Assembly (NCBI RefSeq): GCF_000711955.1
Contig: NZ_JONR01000028.1
Coordinates: 11,553-75,552 of the forward strand
DNA length: 64,000 bases
Reading direction: 5' to 3'
From: Nevskia soli DSM 19509
GTDB taxonomy: Bacteria > Pseudomonadota > Gammaproteobacteria > Nevskiales > Nevskiaceae
Shown: one piece after another, positions 53,746 to 61,738 of the stretch
Layout: each line of letters starts with the position of its first letter
Numbering within the stretch: position 1 is the first letter of the stretch
Position numbers and translations under genes: made by a program
Notes under the pieces: model-generated
Seen by the model: only the letters and a program-made list of their open reading frames with translations
The model's database searches: none
Told to the model about the DNA's origin: nothing

Positions 53746-54927
53746 ATGGAAGAAGTAGTGATTGTAGGTGGCTTGCGCACGGCGATCGGCCGCTTCGGTG
53801 GCAGCCTGGCCGAAACACCGGCCGCGAAGCTCGGCGCCATCGTGATCCAGGGGTTGCTGAAAAATCTCGATCTCGATCCGGTCCAGGTCGATGACGTCCT
53901 GATGGGCCAGGTGCTCACTGCGGGGTGCGGTCAGAATCCCTCACGCCAGGCGTCGATATTCGCCGGCTTGCCGCACGCGGTGCCAGCCATGACCATCAAC
54001 CAGGTCTGCGGCAGCGGCTTGCGTGCGGTCATGCTCGCCGCGCAGACGATCAAGGCCGGAGACGCCGAGCTGATCATCGCAGGCGGCCAGGAGAACATGA
54101 GCATGGCGCCCCATCTACTGCCGAATTCGCGCAAGGGCACCAAGATGGGCAACTGGACCCTCGACGACTCGATGGTGCGCGACGGTTTGTGGGATGCCTT
54201 CAACGACTACCACATGGGGCAGACGGCCGAAAATCTCGCCATGCGCTACGGTATCTCGCGCGAGGATCAGGATCACTTCGCCGCACGTTCGCAGAACCTA
54301 GCCGAAGCCGCACTCAAGGAGCGGCTCTTCGAACAGGAAATTATTGGCGTGGAACTTCCTGCGAAGAAGGGGCTGCCTCTCGTATTCACCGTCGACGAGT
54401 TCGTCCGCGCCGGCGTGACCGCCGAATCTCTGGCCGGCCTCAAGCCGGCCTTTCTGAAGAACGGCACCGTCACCGCAGCGAATGCCTCTGGCGTGAACGA
54501 TGGCGCCGCGGCACTAGTGTTGGCCTCCGCAAGCAAGGCGGCGGCGCTGGGCCTGAAGCCGCTGGCGGTGGTGCGCGGCTACGCCACCTCCGGCGTTGAT
54601 CCAGCTTACATGGGGCTTGGGCCTGTGCCCGCTACCAAGCGTTGCCTGGGCAAGGCCGGCCTGAGCATGAACGACCTCGACTTGGTGGAATCGAACGAGG
54701 CGTTCGCAGCCCAGGTGTTGGCGGTCGGGCAGGAGCTTGGCTGGGATCCCGCGCGGGTCAACGTCTGTGGCGGCGCCATCGCCCTCGGTCATCCGATCGG
54801 CGCCTCCGGTGCGCGCATCCTGGTGACCTTGCTGCACAGCCTGCATCGCCGCAAGGCCCGGTATGGCCTGGCGACGCTGTGCATCGGTGGTGGGCAGGGC
54901 GTTGCGCTCGCTATCGAAGCGGCCTGA
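53746..54927 (+). CDS. Acetyl-CoA acetyltransferase / thiolase
   Basis: 393 aa. Acyl-binding Cys88 in TINQVCGSGLRAVMLAA, and NASGVNDGAAALVLAS and VNVCGGAIALGHPIGASGARIL carry the catalytic His. The second Cys is in LATLCIGGGQGVALAIE. Full-length biosynthetic/degradative thiolase. ATG 53746 preceded by AAGGAA. The frame is open upstream only across the terminator. Together with ScoAB it can turn acetoacetyl-CoA into two acetyl-CoA. Confidence 0.94.
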   Translation: MEEVVIVGGLRTAIGRFGGSLAETPAAKLGAIVIQGLLKNLDLDPVQVDDVLMGQVLTAGCGQNPSRQASIFAGLPHAVPAMTINQVCGSGLRAVMLAAQTIKAGDAELIIAGGQENMSMAPHLLPNSRKGTKMGNWTLDDSMVRDGLWDAFNDYHMGQTAENLAMRYGISREDQDHFAARSQNLAEAALKERLFEQEIIGVELPAKKGLPLVFTVDEFVRAGVTAESLAGLKPAFLKNGTVTAANASGVNDGAAALVLASASKAAALGLKPLAVVRGYATSGVDPAYMGLGPVPATKRCLGKAGLSMNDLDLVESNEAFAAQVLAVGQELGWDPARVNVCGGAIALGHPIGASGARILVTLLHSLHRRKARYGLATLCIGGGQGVALAIEAA

Positions 54928-54996
54928 GGAAGGAATGCGGTCTCACCTAGATTGGGCTATTTCATAATCAAAATGGATGTCCCGCATAGATAAAAA

Positions 54997-55013
54997 GAGT
55001 TTCCATTATGGAA
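54997..55013 (+). promoter_or_regulatory. Shared regulatory motif, copy 4 (GAGTTTCCATTATGGAA)
   Basis: Best-conserved dyad of the set: TTCCAT-T-ATGGAA, preceded by A5. It lies 227 bp before the tautomerase, in the 312-bp gap 54928-55239, which holds no recognised gene. Confidence 0.65.
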
Positions 55014-55239
55014 TGACGATCGTTATATTCTGGCCACACAATGACCAAACCCGATAGGGTGGTGCGGAGGAGCAAGGTAATTACTTGCGTCTTGTCGCGT
55101 CGCGCGAAGCTACGGTATCGCGTTATGTTCCATTCGACTCTTCGGATTCTCTTTGCTCCCCTTCCGCGGTTATTGTTAGCCAGCTGTTTACGCCACAAAT
55201 TTTGCACTCGTAGATGTAACTACTGAACGGAGAGAGAAC

Positions 55240-55728
55240 ATGCCGCTGTGGAAGGTCTATACGCCGCCCGATGCCTATTCCGATAAGGACAAACAGGCCA
55301 TGGCGGAACGCATCACCTCGATTTATACGCAAGTGCCGATCCCGGCGTTCTACGTGGTGATCGTGTTCGAAGAAATCCCCCAGAACAACTACTTCGTGGG
55401 TGGCAAGCCGCACGGAAAGTTCATCCGCTTCAAGATCGATCAGATCGCGCGAACGATTCCTGGACCGGTATTGCGTGAATGGTGGATTCGCACCGTCGAC
55501 GGGCTCGTCGCCCCCTGGGTCAAGGACCGCGGTTTCGACTGGGAGATCTCGATTGACGAGACTCCGTTCGATCTGTGGTCTCTGCAAGGCGAAAGGGCGC
55601 CTCCGTTCGAGTCCAAGGCCGAAAAGCGCTGGGTCAAGGAGAACAAGGCGAGCCCCTACACCTTGGACGAGATGCTGCCCGCATCGAATCTCTTGCTCGC
55701 TCCCGGCGTGCACGATCACGGCATCTAA
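55240..55728 (+). CDS. Tautomerase-superfamily protein (cis-CaaD/putative oxalocrotonate tautomerase-like)
   Basis: 162 aa beginning Met-Pro, so Pro1 would be the catalytic base after Met removal. PLWKVYTPPDAYSDKDKQAMAERITSIYTQ...PAFYVVIVFEEIPQNNYFVGGKPHGKFIRF fits the larger tautomerase subgroup (~150 aa). Acts on keto-enol or dehalogenation-like chemistry. The substrate is unknown. ATG 55240 with GGAGAG. Opens a unit running through an NTF2-like protein, a Zn alcohol dehydrogenase and moaB. Confidence 0.85.
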   Translation: MPLWKVYTPPDAYSDKDKQAMAERITSIYTQVPIPAFYVVIVFEEIPQNNYFVGGKPHGKFIRFKIDQIARTIPGPVLREWWIRTVDGLVAPWVKDRGFDWEISIDETPFDLWSLQGERAPPFESKAEKRWVKENKASPYTLDEMLPASNLLLAPGVHDHGI

Positions 55729-55854
55729 AGGGGACAGTGGGCGTTCTAACGCCTACGTCTGTGGTAACGGCATCCGTCGTTCCGGAGATTCGGTGCGACG
55801 GGTGCCTTTTTCGTTTTGAATAGCAACAATGCTTTAAGACCAGTCAGGATAGCC

Positions 55855-56208
55855 ATGGACAAATCAGAGCTCGACCGACGTATTCGACTGCATGGCCACA
55901 ACATTGTGGCTGGAAACTTCGAAGCAGTCTTGGAAGATTTTTCTGAAAGGATGAAGCCGGGCGTGCCGGACATTGCGCAAATGCTGCCGCCGACGCTGGA
56001 AAAAGCTGAGCTACTAGATCTGCTCGTGCACGGCAATAGCGCGGCTGTGGTGATCCGCTACAGCAATGCATCCAATCGGTCGCTGACTATCGAGTCGATC
56101 TGGCAGGAGGAGGATGGCAAGCTGCTGATCGTGGCAGCCGGGCCGGTGCAAGGAGGGCAGCCCGCCCTTCAAGCACTTTTCCGGGCGGATCCGAAGTCGG
56201 AGGGCTGA
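55855..56208 (+). CDS. Small protein, NTF2/SnoaL-like fold suspected
   Basis: 117 aa from ATG 55855. The pattern RRIRLHGHNIVAGNFEAVLEDFSERMKPGVPDIAQMLP followed by strands AAVVIRYSNASNRSLTIESIWQEEDGKLLIVAAGP is that of an NTF2-like cone fold. No active-site identity can be read. Its stop is one base before the alcohol dehydrogenase start, which suggests it works with that enzyme or the tautomerase. Confidence 0.75.
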   Translation: MDKSELDRRIRLHGHNIVAGNFEAVLEDFSERMKPGVPDIAQMLPPTLEKAELLDLLVHGNSAAVVIRYSNASNRSLTIESIWQEEDGKLLIVAAGPVQGGQPALQALFRADPKSEG

Positions 56209-56209
56209 A

Positions 56210-57274
56210 ATGCTTGATGCCATCGGTTATGCTGCAAAAAAGGCCGGTGAACCGCTGGTTCCGTTCCAGTTCCGTCGGAATCCGCCTGGTGAGCAGGACA
56301 TTCTTATTGAGATCACGCACTGTGGCATATGTCACACCGACCTTCATCGCGTAAATAACGATTGGGGCGGGGGCCACTATCCCATGGTTCCGGGGCACGA
56401 GATCGTCGGCCGCGTCTCCGCAGTCGGCCCCGGTGTGAGCCGTTTCCAGGTTGGAGATTGTGTGGGCGTCGGGTGCATGATCGATTCCTGCCGCCGCTGC
56501 ACGAGCTGTGGTGAAGGACTCGAGCAATACTGCGAAGAGGGCCTGGTGCTGACCTACAATTCGGTTATGCGTAGCGCCACTCCAACGTATGGTGGGTACT
56601 CGAATAACATCGTTGTGCACCAGGACTTCGTCCTCCAGGTTCCCGAGAATCTCGATCCAGCCGCTGTTGCCCCGCTGCTCTGTGCCGGCATCACAACCTA
56701 TTCCCCGCTGCGCAAATGGGGGGTTTCGACCGGATCCAAGGTCGGCATAGTGGGCCTCGGCGGATTGGGGCACTTGGGTCTCAAGTTTGCCAAATCGTTC
56801 GGGGCGCATACTATGATGTTCACCACTTCGGAGTCGAAGGTGAAGGATGCGCAGCGCTTGGGCGCCGACCAAGTGGTCCTCGCTGAAGACAGCGGCACTC
56901 TGCAGAAGATGGCTCGTACTCTGGATTTCATCCTGTACACCGCCCCTGATCCTCGCGGTGTAAACCAGTACTTGGAGCTGCTCAAGCGCGATGGAACGAT
57001 GGTCCTAGTGTCGCTGCCGAGTTCCTCGCCAGAGTTAAAAGTTTCGACGCTCACCCTAAAGCGGCGGCGCCTTGCTGGGTCCTTTATTGGGGGCATTGCG
57101 GAAACTCAAGAAATGCTGGACTACTGCGGGAGCAAGGGGATCGTCTCGGATGTCGAGGTGGTCCCGATCCAGAACGTAAACCAAGCGTTTTTAGGAATGG
57201 AGCGTGGCGCGGTCAAATACCGCTACGTTATTGACATGTCGTCCTTGCGCGATTTCAGCGCCGCGGGAGGATAG
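56210..57274 (+). CDS. Zinc-dependent alcohol dehydrogenase, MDR family (YahK/cinnamyl-type)
   Basis: 354 aa. Catalytic Zn site: Cys in HCGICHTDLH and HE in VPGHEIVG. Structural Zn: four Cys in CMIDSCRRCTSCGEGLEQYC. Coenzyme fold GIVGLGGLGHLGLKFAKSFG with an NADP-favouring following loop (TTSESK). Oxidises alcohols or reduces aldehydes, especially allylic/aryl type in this subgroup. ATG 56210, translationally coupled to the preceding gene, with moaB 4 bp downstream. Confidence 0.93.
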   Translation: MLDAIGYAAKKAGEPLVPFQFRRNPPGEQDILIEITHCGICHTDLHRVNNDWGGGHYPMVPGHEIVGRVSAVGPGVSRFQVGDCVGVGCMIDSCRRCTSCGEGLEQYCEEGLVLTYNSVMRSATPTYGGYSNNIVVHQDFVLQVPENLDPAAVAPLLCAGITTYSPLRKWGVSTGSKVGIVGLGGLGHLGLKFAKSFGAHTMMFTTSESKVKDAQRLGADQVVLAEDSGTLQKMARTLDFILYTAPDPRGVNQYLELLKRDGTMVLVSLPSSSPELKVSTLTLKRRRLAGSFIGGIAETQEMLDYCGSKGIVSDVEVVPIQNVNQAFLGMERGAVKYRYVIDMSSLRDFSAAGG

Positions 57275-57278
57275 TTCG

Positions 57279-57815
57279 ATGATGATTGCTGTTCTGACCG
57301 TTTCGGACTCGCGGACGCTGGAGGACGACAAGTCGGGCAACCTATTACAGGAGAAAATCCAGGATAGTGGGCATCGGATGAGCGTCCGTTCTCTGGTAAA
57401 GGACGACCGTTTTGTGATTAGGGCCTTCGTTAGCAGTTGGCTGATTTCTGAAGAGGTGGACGCGATCATCGTGACCGGGGGCACCGGTTTGACCGGCCGG
57501 GATCTATCACCAGAGGCGATTCGCCCCTTGCTTGAGCGAACCATCGATGGGTTCGGAGAGCTGTTCCGTACACTTTCCTACGAGGACATCGGGCCTTCGG
57601 CGATGCAATCGCGGGCACTCGCGGGCACGGCCAATGGCCGCCTGGTATTCTGCCTGCCAGGATCCCGTGGTGCTTGTGAACTAGCTTGGGACCGGTTGAT
57701 CGGGCCACAATTGGATACAATGACCCGGCCGTGCAACTTGGCGGAGCTTCTACCCAGGTTGCGCGAGTCGGCTGATCGCCCAGCGCTACCGAGGGTGCCA
57801 TCCAGGCGGGACTAG
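57279..57815 (+). CDS. moaB: Molybdenum cofactor protein MoaB/MogA family
   Basis: 178 aa. VLTVSDSRTLEDDKSGNLLQEKI, AIIVTGGTGLTGRDLSPEAI (molybdopterin-binding TGGTG loop) and LPGSRGACELAWDRLIGPQLDTM are the family marks. Adenylylates molybdopterin or is a MogA-like relative. ATG 57279 follows GGAGG. Oddly coupled to an alcohol dehydrogenase gene rather than to moaA/moaC. Confidence 0.9.
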   Translation: MMIAVLTVSDSRTLEDDKSGNLLQEKIQDSGHRMSVRSLVKDDRFVIRAFVSSWLISEEVDAIIVTGGTGLTGRDLSPEAIRPLLERTIDGFGELFRTLSYEDIGPSAMQSRALAGTANGRLVFCLPGSRGACELAWDRLIGPQLDTMTRPCNLAELLPRLRESADRPALPRVPSRRD

Positions 57816-57871
57816 GTCGTTGGAGCTTCAAGGGATTTTCCCAGCGGCTCGGATTGCAGGAGGATTGCTGG

Positions 57872-58909
57872 ATGCGAGGGCATGCTCCGCAGCAAAAGGC
57901 AGGGCCACGCAAGGCACTTGATAGCACCGCTTTTCCCCTGGGGACTCTGTCTAGTCCGATTGGACTACGCCTGTTATTCCTGCTCACCGAGGCTACGTCT
58001 GATGCGCTCAATGCGGGGCAGATCTACGCTCGCCACGAATCTCGCCCGGCTGCCTCAAATTATCCCGAACTGGAGCGGATGGGGGCCGACGTTGGGGCAT
58101 TCGTCCGCCGGGTCTACGCAGAAATCTCTCCAGCTCTAATCAGAAATTCCAACTTAAAACGTAGCGAGATTGACCAAGCACTCATGGACTGTGCGCTCCA
58201 ATGGGTGGACCTGCCGCCGGCAAACCCTGAAATTGGCCGTCGGGAGTTGGTCGTTGCGCAGGCCGTCGTTGCCGGTATAGCAGAGTATTCGCCGGATCCA
58301 CCGATACGGCTGCGAGCGGCGAAATGCCTGCACAAGTTGATCGACGAATCGCTTTGGTTCGACTTCCGATTTGCCCGCTACGCAGGATATCGAATCGTCG
58401 ACGGGTTTCTGGATGGGCGCTGGCGATGCGGTGATTTTGATTTCGAACAGCTCGAACAAATCTATACCAGCATTCAGATCGAGGACGAGGTCGATGACTG
58501 CAATTTGCGTGGTAGGCCAAGCTACCTTCAGGCCTGTACATTGAACCAAGTCGCGCGACGTGCCTGGGGCCCGACAAAAAGCCAGGACCCGCTTCAGGGC
58601 GAGGGCAAGCAACTCGGTGAGCCCGAGGTTTCGTGGCTGAAGGAGGGTCTGGCAATTGCGGAACTATTCCGTGTTGCCATTGACACTGCTGAAACGCGGC
58701 GCGACGTGGCAGTTATCTGCTACAAGCTGGCATGTTCGTCGCTGATGTCTGGCTCGGAAGATGAGGGCAGGTCGTGGCTACATCGCGGCATGGCGGTACT
58801 GCGTCCGGGAATTGCCGCCCGGCGAGGGCTCATAGCGGACCTGGAAGGGGCTTTGTTCGACAGGAGCCAGGCGATGCTCGAGCAACTCGATCAGGAATCG
58901 TCCAGTTAG
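57872..58909 (+). CDS. Hypothetical protein, helical, unknown function
   Basis: 345 aa from ATG 57872 (AGGAGG nine nt upstream). Predicted mostly helical. It contains LVVAQAVVAGIAEYSPDPPIRLRAAKCLHKLIDE and DVAVICYKLACSSLMSGSEDEGRSWLHRGMAVL, which recall TPR/HEAT-like repeats. No catalytic motif, signal or membrane segment is recognised. It follows moaB by 56 bp on the same strand, so it may belong to the Moco/catabolic unit. Confidence 0.7.
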   Translation: MRGHAPQQKAGPRKALDSTAFPLGTLSSPIGLRLLFLLTEATSDALNAGQIYARHESRPAASNYPELERMGADVGAFVRRVYAEISPALIRNSNLKRSEIDQALMDCALQWVDLPPANPEIGRRELVVAQAVVAGIAEYSPDPPIRLRAAKCLHKLIDESLWFDFRFARYAGYRIVDGFLDGRWRCGDFDFEQLEQIYTSIQIEDEVDDCNLRGRPSYLQACTLNQVARRAWGPTKSQDPLQGEGKQLGEPEVSWLKEGLAIAELFRVAIDTAETRRDVAVICYKLACSSLMSGSEDEGRSWLHRGMAVLRPGIAARRGLIADLEGALFDRSQAMLEQLDQESSS

Positions 58910-59101
58910 AGGCGATGGGTGGAACGATGAACGCGGCCTGCTGGCGACGTGCGGCCGCCGGGTCAAGCTACTCCACTTGCGGCTAGGGCAAAATGCTCCA
59001 CCAACTGCTGGTGATCGTTTCATCCTGATGCTTGGTTACGTCATCTTTTGGGCTCCCACGCCCATGTCCGCTTTGCGTTGCCCGAAGCAGACCAGAAGCT
59101 G

Positions 59102-60088
59102 CTACCCGTTCGATGACCGCTTTTTGCCGGCGCCCGGGACGGATGTCGCTGGACGATCACCGTGCTTGCTTAACTTGTCTTCGAGAGTTGCATCGGCATT
59201 GGTGAGGGAGCGCAGCTTTTGTCCTGCGAAATCGGCGAACACGGAAGCTGCCACGGGAATCTGGCGCCTGCTGGGAAAGACGAATTCGTAATCCTCGCCC
59301 TTGCGGCGAAGCTGCGGCAGCAAAACCAGCAGCCGGCCGTCGGCCACTTCCCGGGAAATCAGAATCTCGGGCAGCAAGGCGATGCCCAGCCCGGCTATGC
59401 AGGCCCGCATCAGGCTGCTCGCGTTGTTCGCCCGGAAAGGGCCGCTGACGGCTACCTCCTCCACGCCCTTCGGGCCTTGGAGCTGCCATGTAACGGCGTT
59501 GTGCCGGCTCGAGCCTGTCAGGCATTCGTGCCCTTTCAGCTCACGCACGGATTCTGGGCGCCCCCGGCGCTCCAAATATTGGGGGCTGGCCACGAGGATG
59601 GAATTGCGGCTCATCGCACGCTGGTAGAGAAAATTGGGCGTCTTCTCGGGGTCGGCCCGCAGAGCTACATCGATGCCACTGGTGATCAGATCGGTTTTCA
59701 AATCGTCGAGCACGAAGTCGAGGCGAACCTGCGGGTAGCGCTCCAGGAACTCCACGAGCCAGCCGGCCTGGAACACGCTCATGAAATCGGCCGGCGCGGC
59801 GACGCGCAAAGTGCCTGCCGGTGTATCTGCCCGGTTCACCAGTTCCCGCTCGGCCTCGAATACATTGGAGAGGGAGCTCTCGACGCGCTCGAAGAACCTG
59901 CGCCCTTCTCCCGTCAGGGTGAGTTTGCGCGTAGAGCGCTGCATCAGGCGCACGCCAAGGTATGTTTCAAGCCGCGCGATCCGGCGGCTGACCGTGTTGT
60001 GCGGCAGATTCAGTTGGCGTGCCGTGGCGGAAAAACTGCCGGCGCGGACCACCTCCACAAACATCGCTACTTCGTTCAGATCCAGCAT
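59102..60088 (-). CDS. LysR-family regulator
   Basis: 328 aa. MLDLNEVAMFVEVVRAGSFSATARQLNLPHNTVSRRIARLETYLGVRLMQRSTRKLTLTGEG is the LysR DNA-binding domain (CrgA/DsdC-like subgroup), followed by an effector domain. Divergent from the hydrolase at 60219 across 130 bp, the classical layout for a LysR activator and its target. Confidence 0.92.
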   Translation of the reverse strand: MLDLNEVAMFVEVVRAGSFSATARQLNLPHNTVSRRIARLETYLGVRLMQRSTRKLTLTGEGRRFFERVESSLSNVFEAERELVNRADTPAGTLRVAAPADFMSVFQAGWLVEFLERYPQVRLDFVLDDLKTDLITSGIDVALRADPEKTPNFLYQRAMSRNSILVASPQYLERRGRPESVRELKGHECLTGSSRHNAVTWQLQGPKGVEEVAVSGPFRANNASSLMRACIAGLGIALLPEILISREVADGRLLVLLPQLRRKGEDYEFVFPSRRQIPVAASVFADFAGQKLRSLTNADATLEDKLSKHGDRPATSVPGAGKKRSSNG

Positions 60089-60218
60089 CTTAATTCGTAC
60101 GATATGTGGACAAGTCCTGTCCGATTATAACCACTACTCAACTGATGCCGGCTCTCCTAATCTAACGACGATCCGGCTTCGCAGCCGGATGGAGTGTCGC
60201 CCTGATCAAGGAGTCAAC

Positions 60219-61031
60219 ATGAGCACCAATGCCAAGCAAGCGGTTGTTAACGGCGCCAGCCTTCTCTACCGCGATTCCGGCCCCGCCGATGGGGCGACGG
60301 TGATCCTGAGCCACTCGCTGTTTTTCGATCACACGATGTTCGATCCGCTGAGTGGCCTGCTGTGCGCAAATGGCTATCACGTCATTGCGTACGATCACCG
60401 CGGGCAGGGCGGTAGCTCGGTCGCGCCGCGTGATCTGCAGTCGGTGGATCAGCTTGCCGAGGACGCCGCGGCGCTCATTAACCACCTCGGGCTCGGGCCG
60501 GTGCATTTTGCCGGCAATTCGCTGGGCGGCTTCGTTGCCCTGCGGCTGGCGGCGCGGCGCCCGGAGTTGCTGCTCACCGCCACTGCGCTGGGATCCTCAG
60601 CGGAGGAGGAGTACTCACTCGAAGCATTCACTCCGCTCGTCGAGCACCTCCTGGCGCACGGGGCCGCGGGCCTGGTTGAGCCGATCATGCACATCATGTT
60701 CGGAGACGTCTCGCTTTCGCGCGGCGGCGCGCTGACGGACCATTGGCGTGCAAAGATCGCCGCGCTCGGCCGACAGATCGGCGACAGCGCCCACCAAGTC
60801 ATTCACCGCAAGCGGATCGTCGAGGAGCTCCACGGGTGTCGTGTGCCGGTGCTCGCCATATCCGGCGCCGAGGACCATGCTTACCCAGCGCCGCTCTCCG
60901 ACCTGAACATCGCCCAGGCCACCGACGGTGCAAGCGCTCGCGTCAAGGAGGCGGGCCATTCGGTGTCGCTGGAACGTCCGGAGGAGGTGGCTCGACTCCT
61001 GATGCGGCATTTCTCGTCTGTTAAGACCTGA
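60219..61031 (+). CDS. Alpha/beta hydrolase (3-oxoadipate enol-lactonase-like)
   Basis: 270 aa. Oxyanion SHSLFFDHTMF, nucleophile Ser in FAGNSLGGFVAL, Asp in SGAEDHAYP and His in EAGHSVSLERP. Sequence style matches PcaD-like lactonases/esterases, but substrate cannot be assigned and no other complete beta-ketoadipate genes accompany it. ATG 60219 follows AAGGAG. The frame is open ~440 bp upstream across the antisense of lysR, which is coincidental. Divergent partner: LysR. Confidence 0.88.
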   Translation: MSTNAKQAVVNGASLLYRDSGPADGATVILSHSLFFDHTMFDPLSGLLCANGYHVIAYDHRGQGGSSVAPRDLQSVDQLAEDAAALINHLGLGPVHFAGNSLGGFVALRLAARRPELLLTATALGSSAEEEYSLEAFTPLVEHLLAHGAAGLVEPIMHIMFGDVSLSRGGALTDHWRAKIAALGRQIGDSAHQVIHRKRIVEELHGCRVPVLAISGAEDHAYPAPLSDLNIAQATDGASARVKEAGHSVSLERPEEVARLLMRHFSSVKT

Positions 61032-61549
61032 TTGGCACCTGGGTAGGCGGCTCCCGGAATAGGGCCTCCTTGCGATTTTAAACGTGTGCCTGCCATTTAC
61101 CGGATTGCGCCGAAGCGAGGGGCGTCGCCGGGTGTTCCCGAATTGCTTGCACTCCTCGGCACTCAATTGCTTGTACAGCTTTTCCACGCAACACCTCCTG
61201 ACAGGGAAGTGTTGCACTTGGAGTTTGGGTCCAAGAAATGTTTTCCAGGGATCGATACAAGAGTGCGTGACTATACCAAGGCCCTAACCGGTCGCCTCAC
61301 AGCCGCCTTCATAAGAAAATGCCTCACCGGAAAAAGCAGGCGCTGACTATTCGATGGTCATTTCTAGAAGGCCACTTAGTTGCGCATCCGGTCGTTTTCA
61401 TGTCCCGCATCCGCGCGCCGGCTATATAGACATTTTGGAAGTGCTCTATCCATAAAATCGATTGGATGGGAGGTGCTACGCTCGGTACCATCGAAAAACG
61501 ATCAGGCCCCTTCGTGGCGACCTGGAAAACAACGATTGAGGAGGCTGTC
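61032..61549. other. Gap between hydrolase and moaA leader gene
   Basis: About 520 bp without a supported gene. An ATCCA...TGGAT dyad near 61448-61467 is weakly visible. No Moco-riboswitch structure could be established by eye. Confidence 0.5.
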
Positions 61550-61738
61550 ATGCTGAAGAGGCACGCTGCTTCCCGCTACGTCATTTTTGGACGTATTGAA
61601 ACCTTGATGTCCGGACTCGCTAGGCGCCGGCCTCCATTTCTATCGAACTTGGCCCATCCCATCGTCGCAATTGGCCCCCAAAAAGTCGCTGGGCTTGGGA
61701 TCTGTGGCGAAGTCAGAGCTGGAAGACGAGGGCCATGA
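61550..61738 (+). CDS. Small ORF overlapping moaA start
   Basis: 62-residue frame beginning at ATG 61550 after GAGGAGG. Its stop TGA (61736-61738) overlaps the moaA ATG (61735), giving the ATGA junction of translational coupling. Sequence is basic (LKRHAASRYVIFGRIETLMS, LARRRPPFLSNL), without known family. It may be a leader peptide controlling moaA or an unknown small protein. Could also be chance. Confidence 0.45.
   Translation: MLKRHAASRYVIFGRIETLMSGLARRRPPFLSNLAHPIVAIGPQKVAGLGICGEVRAGRRGP

Noticed and set aside
59781..60218. N-terminal extension of the alpha/beta hydrolase
   Set aside because: Opposite the LysR DNA-binding region and lacking hydrolase similarity. ATG 60219 has a good ribosome-binding site.
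39560..61031. A beta-ketoadipate (pca) pathway from CMD, CoA-transferase, thiolase and enol-lactonase-like genes
   Set aside because: The transferase looks like ScoAB rather than PcaIJ, the genes are dispersed, and ring-cleavage and cycloisomerase genes are missing.
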